Shown here piece by piece: positions 1 to 6,348 of a stretch of DNA of 12,186 nt; position 1 is the first letter of the stretch, and every line of letters begins with the position of its first letter. The notes beneath the pieces were generated by a model. That model saw only the letters and a list, made by a program, of their open reading frames with translations. It was not told where the DNA came from and did not search any database. Both the position numbers and the translations under genes were made by a program. Source of the stretch: Verrucomicrobiales bacterium (lineage in GTDB: Bacteria; Verrucomicrobiota; Verrucomicrobiia; Verrucomicrobiales; Akkermansiaceae); contig PBTU01000178.1 of the NCBI GenBank assembly GCA_002729295.1, positions 1 through 12,186 of the forward strand, read 5' to 3'.

Positions 1-2
1 GA

Positions 3-1709
3 CCAGGCATCGAGGCGGTCGATGGTTCGGTGGATCCGTGGGATCAGGTCCTGGCGATCTCGGAAACCAATATGGCCTTGCCGGAAAACTACGATGGAAT
101 TCAAGAATATCTCGATTTGGAAAACATGATCGATTGGTTGTTGGTGAATTTTTACAACGGCAACTCGGACTGGGATACCAACAACTGGCAGGCGGGGCGC
201 TTGAGAGGAGAGGGCGAGACCTTTAAGTTTTTCACTTGGGATTCCGAGCGGACTTTGCTGGGACCGACGGTAAATAATACCACCAAAAACAATGCAGGCC
301 GTGCGACAGGGGTGCATCAGAAATTACGGGCCAATGCGGATTATCGATTGTTATTTGCGGATCGCATCCATCGTCATTTCTTCAATAGCGGAGCGCTGAC
401 TCCGCCGAGTGTTGCGGCAACCTTCCAGGGCTTCGTGGATGAATTGCGCGCCCCCCTGATTGCGGAATCGGCGAGGTGGGGAGACGCCCAGCGAGCCGGA
501 AATCCATATACGGTGAATTCGGAGTGGCAGACGGAAGTGAATTACCAGTTGAGTAGCTACATCCCGGGACGTACTGCGACGGTCTTGAATCAATTCAGGA
601 ATCAAAATCTCTATCCCTCCGTCGAGGCGCCGGTGATGAGTCAATTTGGAGGCAACGTTCCGCCGGGATTTAATTTGACGATGACAGCGCCAGCTGGAGA
701 GATTCGCTATACCATCGATGGAAGCGACCCGAAGGATGGCGGGGGATTTGTTTACAGTGGCGCAGTTCCCTTGGGTGCTTCGTTTATTGTGAATGCCCGT
801 GCCTTAAGCGGCGGAGAATGGAGTGCGCTGAGCAGTGCGGCGTTTTATGTCGGAACGGAACCGGCGAGTAGTGAAAATCTCGTTATCAGTGAACTGTATT
901 ATCATCCGTCGAATGCGGAGACTGAGGAGGAGTTCGTAGAGTTGATGAATGTCGGAGATCTCCCGGTGGACCTGCGGGGTGTGGAATTTCGAGATGGCGT
1001 TGAATTTTCCTTTGAGGAAGGAACAAGCACGCGCTTGTGGGTTCTTGTTCCCGGGGAGCGGATCTTGTTAGTAAAGAATCTCGATGATTTCGCTTCGGCA
1101 TACCCTGCCGAAGCAGATAAAGTAGTAGGGACTTTTTCGGGCAGCTTGAACAATGATGGCGAGTGGATCGATTTGCGGGCTGCCGATGGTTCGGTGATTC
1201 ATGACTTTGCCTTCAACGATGCCGCTCCCTGGCCCAAGGGCGCGGATGGGGCGGGGCATAGTTTGACTTTGATATCACCGAATACAAATCCGGATCATCG
1301 CGATGCTTTAAATTGGCGAGTGAGCATGCTTGCGGGGGGAACTCCGGGAAGTGGGGCGACGCTTGCTTTTGTTGGTCTTTCCGGAGTTGATTCCGATGGC
1401 GATGAATTGGATGACTTTTTCGAGTATGCCATTGGGACGGATGCCGGAGACCGGCGTGATGGAAGGTTGGCGATTCTCTTATCGGAGGATGGAGGCGAAT
1501 TGCAGTTCCAGTTTCCAGTGAGGGTCGGAGCTGATCAGGCTAGGTTAATAGTGGAGAGTTCGACGAATCTGGAAGATTGGGGAGGCGACGAATCATTGAC
1601 CATGGTGTCACGGGCCGTTCCGGTCGATGGGCGGGAGTTGATGACTTTTGGGAAGCCTATCGAAGTGGGAGAAAAAAGATTCTACCGATTGAAGGTGGCA
1701 GAACGATAG
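3..1709 (+). CDS. CotH kinase family secreted protein with chitobiase-C and lamin-tail domains (5' end missing)
   Basis: The frame is open from the first complete codon at position 3, so the gene starts upstream of the window; the GTG at 30 is not a convincing start. Visible domains: the C-terminal part of a CotH-like kinase fold (nt 3-600), with IDWLLVNFYNGNSDWD and the metal-binding-type FFTWDSERTLLG at about nt 222-263; a chitobiase/hexosaminidase C-terminal-type beta domain (nt 636-848, motif IRYTIDGSDP); a lamin-tail domain (nt 876-1217, LVISELYYHPSN and EEEFVELMNVGD); and a C-terminal module starting with the acidic DSDGDELDDFFEYAIGTD (nt 1386-1439) followed by about 90 residues of beta-rich sequence. 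Known family: CotH kinases phosphorylate proteins, and this architecture is common in exported Verrucomicrobiota proteins. The substrate cannot be told. It ends in TAG three bases before the convergent gene. The N-terminal signal and nucleotide-binding residues lie outside the window. Confidence 0.88.
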   Translation, partial: PGIEAVDGSVDPWDQVLAISETNMALPENYDGIQEYLDLENMIDWLLVNFYNGNSDWDTNNWQAGRLRGEGETFKFFTWDSERTLLGPTVNNTTKNNAGRATGVHQKLRANADYRLLFADRIHRHFFNSGALTPPSVAATFQGFVDELRAPLIAESARWGDAQRAGNPYTVNSEWQTEVNYQLSSYIPGRTATVLNQFRNQNLYPSVEAPVMSQFGGNVPPGFNLTMTAPAGEIRYTIDGSDPKDGGGFVYSGAVPLGASFIVNARALSGGEWSALSSAAFYVGTEPASSENLVISELYYHPSNAETEEEFVELMNVGDLPVDLRGVEFRDGVEFSFEEGTSTRLWVLVPGERILLVKNLDDFASAYPAEADKVVGTFSGSLNNDGEWIDLRAADGSVIHDFAFNDAAPWPKGADGAGHSLTLISPNTNPDHRDALNWRVSMLAGGTPGSGATLAFVGLSGVDSDGDELDDFFEYAIGTDAGDRRDGRLAILLSEDGGELQFQFPVRVGADQARLIVESSTNLEDWGGDESLTMVSRAVPVDGRELMTFGKPIEVGEKRFYRLKVAER

Positions 1710-1712
1710 TTC

Positions 1713-2732
1713 CTACCGCCGGCGTGGCCCCGGACGACCTGTTCCTCCACGATGGTCGATTTTTCCATCTCCGTCCCGGTCTTCACCATACTCCATGGGC
1801 ATTTCCCAGGTCACGCCATTGCGACGGCCTTTCTGAATGTGGTTGCCGTAGTTCTTCTTCGTTGTGTTTTTTGCGTAGGATTCGTTGGCCTTGAGGAGAG
1901 CGTCTTTCAGATCAATCAGTTTGACATTGAGAGGGAAACTTTTGATGACTTCGCCTTTTTGTCCGAAGGTGTCAGCTGCAACAATCATGATCCGGGAGCC
2001 CGATTTACTTTTGCTCAAGACCTTTGACCAAGTTTTTTCGTCGCTTTCAAAATCGTAGTGGAAGCGGCCGATGATGTCCGGGTGCTCTGCGAATGGTTGG
2101 AGATGCTTGCGGGCGGTTTTGAGCTCCTTGTCATTCCCGGTGACCAAAAGGAGCAGGCGTTGATCGGCGGAAGAGACGTTGAGGCTGAGCTTGAATGTGG
2201 GGAAATCGGGGACTGCGGCACCTTTGTCTCTGCTTCGATATTTTTTGGAAATGGTGTTGAGGGAGCTCGCGAGATTTCCTCGAAAAACCTGTCCGGGTCC
2301 ACGTCCGCTTCGAGTCAGCCGTTCTTTGCCATCAGGAGAAAGGATGCAGAAGGCGGTGTTTTCAAATCGTCCGTTGAGATGGCTGCGGACAACTTTCTGA
2401 GCCTCTTCGCTTTCGTAGGAGTCGATGCGAACACAGACAAAGTCGCGGCTCGCTTTGATAAAATCTTCCCGGGTGTACTCACGGTACGCCGTGTGAGTAT
2501 AGCCGGGTCAGAAGACTCCGGAAACCCCGCTACACTGTGAAGCGGCGGCCATGAAGAAGATCGGACGCTTGGAGCGTTTGGCTTCGGCGAGTCCGTCCTC
2601 GAGGATGGGATACCAGACGATGCCTGATGAGCCGATTTCAGCGGGTGATTCGGCAATCTCATGAGGTCTTGGGCCTCGTTGCGCGGAGAGGGTGGCAATA
2701 GAAATTGAGAGCAGGAGTGCGAAAGTTTTCAT
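1713..2732 (-). CDS. Secreted thioredoxin-like protein with in-frame TGA: candidate selenoprotein
   Basis: Reading down from the ATG at 2732-2730, one frame runs 339 codons to TAG at 1715-1713, interrupted only by TGA at codon 75 (2510-2508). Residues 1-17 are a signal peptide (MKTFALLLSISIATLSA). Residues 40-135 resemble a thioredoxin-like fold: W40, the helix LEDGLAEAKRSKRP, beta strand PIFFMAAASQC (C67), then the TGA in SGVF-TGA-PGY, followed by FVCVRIDSYESEE and FCILSPDG. Residues 190-280 look like a second alpha/beta unit (LLLLVTGNDKE, SRIMIVAADTFGQKG). The tail has a calcium-type loop DRDGDGKID (318-326). Codons before and after the TGA read as one protein, with no frameshift or second stop in 264 codons. 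A 40-nt hairpin directly follows the TGA. Selenocysteine at residue 75 (C67-x7-U75) is my inference; a recent nonsense mutation of a Cys or Trp codon is the alternative, and the decayed tdh nearby keeps it open. TGA is a normal stop elsewhere here (6346-6348, 7932-7934), so the code is not reassigned. The exact family is not recognised. Confidence 0.7.
2468..2507 (-). promoter_or_regulatory. SECIS-like hairpin immediately downstream of the in-frame TGA
   Basis: Counting from the base after TGA (2507 = 1) on the minus strand: CCCGG (1-5) pairs with CCGGG (36-40); a 3x3 internal loop follows; TACTCAC (9-15) pairs with GTGAGTA (26-32), seven perfect pairs; then GG (18-19) pairs with CC (24-25), leaving a 5'-side two-base bulge (AC) and the apical loop CGTA (20-23). 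The loop begins 19 nt after the TGA and contains G-U. Known: bacterial SECIS elements lie just 3' of the UGA inside the coding sequence, with a small apical loop about 16-37 nt away and a G in its first two bases; the E. coli fdhF element has a 5'-side bulge two pairs below its loop. The fit was made by hand and no folding energy was computed. Confidence 0.6.
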
Positions 2733-2787
2733 TGGGAGAAGTTGAGGAATAATTAGTAGAATATTTCAGTAGTTGGAGGAGGAAACC

Positions 2788-2877
2788 ATGGAGTATACGT
2801 TTTGTTGCGAGGAAGTGTTAGAGGGATCTGAATTCCCTGTCATACATTTTCAAGAATCGCGGCTTGCGTGTCTCTAA
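2788..2877 (+). CDS. Possible 29-residue small ORF with a perfect Shine-Dalgarno
   Basis: ATG at 2788 to TAA at 2875-2877 encodes 29 residues beginning MEYTFCCEEVLEG, with three cysteines. GGAGGAGG at 2775-2782 lies 5 nt before the ATG, by far the best ribosome-binding site in the window; the clear genes around it have none. I recognise no family. It lies between the divergent start of the candidate selenoprotein gene and the tdh pseudogene, so it could be a leader peptide, a remnant, or chance in a decaying region. Confidence 0.2.
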   Translation: MEYTFCCEEVLEGSEFPVIHFQESRLACL

Positions 2878-2922
2878 AATCCAGATCAGAGGATGCCCAT
2901 CGGAAATTGAAATTAAATTATT

Positions 2923-3496
2923 TTGATATATCTTGTTAAAAACGACTCTGCGTCTGGTTTGGCTTTGTCGGATGTTCCTGAGCCCTCAATTGGGCCCCGG
3001 GACGTCTTGATCAAAGCAGATCGTAAGCGGATCTGTAATACCGACCTGTATATCTACAATTGGGATGAGTGGGCGGCCAAGACCATTCCGGTGCCCTTGG
3101 TGACGGGCCATGAGTTTGTGGAAGGTGTCGCAACTGTCTGGCGGGACGACGGCATTACTGCAAGGAGACCAAGGGCGTGGGGGTGCCTTCGCGGAGTATC
3201 TTGCGCTGCCGGCGACAAATGTTTGGAAACTGGCTCCGGGAATCTCACGCGATGAAGCGGCGATTTTCGATCCCCTTGGAAATGCTACCCATACGGCGCT
3301 GACGTTTCCCCTACTGGGTGAGGACGTGCTCATTACCGGGGCGGATCCAATCGGAATCATGTCAGTAGCGATCGCGAAACATGCGGGTGCGAGACATGTC
3401 GTGATTACCGATCTGGATGAGACACGCCTCGAGCTAGCCAGAACGCTTCGAGCAACGAGGACTGTCAATGTGGGGAAAGAGCTTGGAGTGCTTTAG
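2923..3496 (+). pseudogene. tdh: Decayed L-threonine 3-dehydrogenase
   Basis: Three frames together match threonine 3-dehydrogenase (zinc MDR family; NAD-dependent oxidation of L-threonine to 2-amino-3-ketobutyrate; about 341 residues in E. coli). Frame A (2923 to about 3132) carries SDVPEP, ICNTD, IYNWDEWAAKTIPVPLV and GHEF. Frame B (about 3135-3185) carries CLAGRRHYCKETKGVGV, the end of the structural-zinc loop. Frame C (about 3179-3496) carries GAFAEYLALP, AAIFDPLGNATHTAL, EDVLITGADPIGIMSVAIAK and VVITDLDETRLELA. Lesions: about 25 residues lost between A and B, including two of the expected zinc cysteines; a small deletion and frameshift between B and C; loss of roughly the last 120 residues; no ATG start (TTG only); GADPIG in place of the Rossmann GAGPIG; ICNTD for ICGTD. 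No kbl partner is seen. So many independent lesions rule out a single sequencing error. Confidence 0.9.
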
Positions 3497-3507
3497 GAGT
3501 CATTGAA

Positions 3508-3534
3508 TTGATTAATTCTTGATCTGTTGATTAA
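3508..3534 (+). repeat. Two direct TTGATTAA copies upstream of rapA
   Basis: The octamer TTGATTAA occurs at 3508-3515 and 3527-3534, start-to-start spacing 19 bp (close to two helical turns), in an AT-rich stretch ending about 90 bp before the rapA start. This spacing would suit a regulator bound to one face of the DNA or an A/T-rich promoter-upstream element. Chance recurrence in AT-rich DNA is also possible. Confidence 0.3.
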
Positions 3535-3586
3535 CATTAAGGGAATTGTGGTAAATTGATGGAAGCATAGAGGGATACGAGTGGAT

Positions 3587-3592
3587 TATAAT
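3587..3592 (+). promoter_or_regulatory. Possible -10 box for rapA (TATAAT)
   Basis: A perfect TATAAT lies at 3587-3592, which would give a leader of about 25 nt before the GTG at 3625. No convincing -35 sits 16-18 bp upstream and there is no extended TGn, so the assignment rests on the -10 match and position alone. Confidence 0.3.
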
Positions 3593-3624
3593 TCCTTTCG
3601 GGTGCGTCTCGACATCTTGGCGGG

Positions 3625-6348
3625 GTGGATGTATCGAACGGCGTGAGTCACATTGCGATTGCCCCGGGTCAGAGATGGATTAGCAAAACTGATCCTGAAT
3701 TGGGTTTGGGGATTTTGTTGGAGAAGGAGAATGGGCAGGTGAGCATCCTGTTCACGGCAACGGAGGAGAAGCGGACGTATTCGCTGGAGACGGCGCCGAT
3801 TATGCGGGTGCAATTTAAGGCAGGGGATGAAGTTCTTTTGCATGATGGAGTGACGGTGACGATTGATCGGGTGGAAGAGAAAGACGGTTTATTGATTTAT
3901 CACGCAGGTGAGCGGGCCATTGAGGAAGCGGAGCTTTCTGATAACATCAGTTTTTCAAAGCCGGAAGACCGTTTGCTGAGCGGGCAGGTTGATGAATTGC
4001 GGACCTTTAATTTGCGTGCGGAATCGCTTTTCCGGAGTAGTCAGGTTCGCAAGTCGCCGGTTCGGGGGTTTTTGGGTGGGCGGATTGATTTGATTCCGCA
4101 TCAGATCGCGATTGTGAACGAAGTGGCCTCACGAATTGCGCCCCGGGTATTGCTGGCGGATGAAGTTGGATTGGGGAAGACGATTGAGGCGTGCTTGATT
4201 TTGCATCGTCTCCAGCTGACCGGGCGGGCTGAGCGGGTATTGATTTTGGTGCCGGAGGCGTTGACTCATCAATGGTTTGTGGAATTGTATCGGAGATTTA
4301 ATCTGACTTTCTCGCTCTTTGACGAGGCGCGGTGTGCGTCGATTACCCATAATGATCCGGAGGCGAATCCCTTTTTGGATAGCCAATTGGTGCTGTGTAG
4401 CGCGGATTTTTTGATCGCGAATCCAGAGAGGATGCCGCAGGTGATCGAGGCGGGGTGGGATTTGTTGGTCGTGGATGAGGCTCATCACTTGGAGTGGACG
4501 CCGGAGGAGGCAAGTGAGGAATATGAATTGGTGCAAGTGCTGGCTGCGGAAACGGCTTCGGTTCTCTTACTCACCGCGACACCGCAGCAGTTGGGTGCGG
4601 AGGGTCACTTTGCGCGATTGCAGTTGCTTGATCCGGATCGTTACAGTGATTTGGGGGAATTTTTGGAAGAGTCGACGCACTATGAAGAGGTGGCGAATGT
4701 CATTGATCTTGTAAAGTCGGGAGAGTCTGTGGGAGATGCCACGGTTGAGGCTTTTGCGAAACGCTCGCCTCGTTTGGCGGACCGACTTAGGAGGATTGAA
4801 GAAGAGGGAATGCGTGATGAAGTGGTTTCAGATTTGCTCGATTCCTTTGGGACCGGGCGGGTGATCTTTCGAAATACCCGGAAGCAGCTGAGTGGCTTTC
4901 CAGAGCGGAAGCAGCATTTGATCGAGTTGAAAGGCGATGATGATTTTGCGCCCAAGATCGATTGGCTGGTGGAGTTTTTGGGGGAGAATCCGGATGAGAA
5001 GGTCTTGTTGATTTGTAAGACGCTCGAGTTGGTTGAGGAGATTGCAGTGGCGGTGCTGGATCGGGTGGCGGTGAACCTGGCGCAGTTCCACGAAGAGCTA
5101 ACCTTGCTTCAGCGGGATCGCAATGCGGCCTACTTTTCCGAGGAGGAAGGAGCGCGTGTTCTTTTGTGTTCCGAGATTGGAAGTGAAGGGCGGAATTTCC
5201 AGTTTGCCCATCATCTGGTGCTTTTTGATTTGCCGGAGAATCCGGAATTGCTGGAACAACGGATCGGGCGACTGGATCGGATCGGCCAGACTGAGACGAT
5301 TTATATTCATGTGCCTTTTGTAAAGGGACAGCGGTGCGAGCGTTATGCGCGGTGGTATTCCGAAGGGCTGAATGCCTTTGAGAAGAATTTACAAGGTGCG
5401 CAGATCTTGGTGAAGCGCTTGCAGGCTTTGAAGACGGATACGCTTGATGAGTTCATCGCGGCCTCGAAGGTCTTGCGTGATGAAACCGAAGCTGAGATGG
5501 AACGCGGGCATGATCGCTTGCTTGCGCTAACTTCAAATGGGGGTGGTGAGATCGCCGAGGTTCTCGAGAAGATGGACAAGTGGGATCGGGATCGAAATTT
5601 TGAAGATTGGATTGCGCGGACTTTTGATTTTTTTGGGCTCGAAGTGGAGGAGCTTGATGACCGGGATTATCTGTTGAAACCGGGGAATGTCATTACCGAT
5701 GCTTTTCCGGATTTGCCGGAAGAGGGAATGGCGGTGACTTTTGATCGTGAGAAGGCCCTGAGCCGGGAAGAGATGGGCTTTATGTCAGCGGATCATCCCA
5801 TGGTGGTTTCGGCGATTGATTTATTGTTGTCGGGCGAGGCTGGGAATAGTGCCTTTGGAGTCTGGGAGACGCCGGGTGAGACTTCGGTGATCATGGAGGC
5901 TTACTATGTTGTGGAGTGTATTGCTCCGGCTTCCTTGCAGACCGATCACTTCCTGCCGGCGGCGCCGATTCGGGTCGCGGTGGACTTTAAGGGGAATGAT
6001 CTTACGAGCGAAGCAAAGTTGATTCGGGCAATTTTTCGACCCGGTAAGCATCGTAAGTTTTTGGGGCAACCTCAGGTGACCCAGGAGCTGATTCCGGGCA
6101 TGTTGAAGCAGTTGGGTGGACTTGTGAAAGCAAGGCGTAAGACGGTGGTGACTAAGGCGGTCGAGGCGATGAAAGTGTCGTTGAGCGCGGAGTTGGATCG
6201 CTTGCGGGATTTGGCCGAAGTGAACCCCATGATTGGCGATCACGAGATCGAGATGGTAAAGACGCGACAGGAGGATCTTGAGAAAGCTCTTAACGGAGCT
6301 CGTATTCGTCTGGATGCCTTACGTCTGATATATAAGACTCAGGGATGA
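3625..6348 (+). CDS. rapA: RNA polymerase-associated Swi2/Snf2 ATPase RapA
   Basis: 907 residues that align by eye with E. coli RapA (968 aa) along the whole length. RapA is an ATP-dependent translocase that binds core RNA polymerase and frees it from stalled post-termination complexes. N-terminal Tudor-like region: GQRWISKTDPELGLG (15-29) and FSKPEDRLLSGQVDELRTF. Helicase lobe 1: Walker A DEVGLGKT (179-186), DEAH box (284-287), TAT motif (317-319), HFARLQLLDPDRY. Lobe 2: VIFRNTRKQLSGFP, SEIGSEGRNFQFA (516-528) and QRIGRLDRIGQ (545-555). C-terminal RapA domain: ITDAFPDLPEEGMAVTFDRE, then a coiled-coil-like end closing with RLDALRLIYK. It is shorter than the E. coli protein mainly between FPERK (about 425) and DWLVEFL (about 447). 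An in-frame TAA at 3589 limits the start to GTG 3625 or a later GTG at 3643; no clear SD. Its stop overlaps the next start as ATGA. Confidence 0.95.
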   Translation: MDVSNGVSHIAIAPGQRWISKTDPELGLGILLEKENGQVSILFTATEEKRTYSLETAPIMRVQFKAGDEVLLHDGVTVTIDRVEEKDGLLIYHAGERAIEEAELSDNISFSKPEDRLLSGQVDELRTFNLRAESLFRSSQVRKSPVRGFLGGRIDLIPHQIAIVNEVASRIAPRVLLADEVGLGKTIEACLILHRLQLTGRAERVLILVPEALTHQWFVELYRRFNLTFSLFDEARCASITHNDPEANPFLDSQLVLCSADFLIANPERMPQVIEAGWDLLVVDEAHHLEWTPEEASEEYELVQVLAAETASVLLLTATPQQLGAEGHFARLQLLDPDRYSDLGEFLEESTHYEEVANVIDLVKSGESVGDATVEAFAKRSPRLADRLRRIEEEGMRDEVVSDLLDSFGTGRVIFRNTRKQLSGFPERKQHLIELKGDDDFAPKIDWLVEFLGENPDEKVLLICKTLELVEEIAVAVLDRVAVNLAQFHEELTLLQRDRNAAYFSEEEGARVLLCSEIGSEGRNFQFAHHLVLFDLPENPELLEQRIGRLDRIGQTETIYIHVPFVKGQRCERYARWYSEGLNAFEKNLQGAQILVKRLQALKTDTLDEFIAASKVLRDETEAEMERGHDRLLALTSNGGGEIAEVLEKMDKWDRDRNFEDWIARTFDFFGLEVEELDDRDYLLKPGNVITDAFPDLPEEGMAVTFDREKALSREEMGFMSADHPMVVSAIDLLLSGEAGNSAFGVWETPGETSVIMEAYYVVECIAPASLQTDHFLPAAPIRVAVDFKGNDLTSEAKLIRAIFRPGKHRKFLGQPQVTQELIPGMLKQLGGLVKARRKTVVTKAVEAMKVSLSAELDRLRDLAEVNPMIGDHEIEMVKTRQEDLEKALNGARIRLDALRLIYKTQG

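Noticed and set aside
1713..2147. A separate 144-residue minus-strand gene starting at 2147
   Set aside because: Its frame continues upstream without a stop to the TGA at 2510 and then to the signal-peptide start at 2732. The codon at 2147 is TTG inside a beta strand.
2508..2510. Genetic code reassignment of TGA (to Trp or Gly)
   Set aside because: Other clear genes in the window end in TGA at the expected place (6346-6348, 7425-7427, 7932-7934), so TGA is a stop in this genome.
2058..2540. 160-codon plus-strand open frame
   Set aside because: It is antisense to the candidate selenoprotein gene, has no recognisable domain, and low-complexity residue content typical of a shadow frame.
2315..2698. 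127-codon minus-strand open frame as a frameshifted continuation of the gene starting at 2732
   Set aside because: It is Ser/Pro/Lys-rich with no domain features. The correct continuation is in the original frame beyond the TGA, so no frameshift is needed.
2907..2930. TTGAAA and GATATA as a promoter for tdh
   Set aside because: The spacing is 12 bp, too short for a sigma-70 promoter, and the gene is dead.
2986..3468. 160-codon minus-strand open frame
   Set aside because: It lies antisense to the tdh pseudogene and its translation has no recognisable domain.
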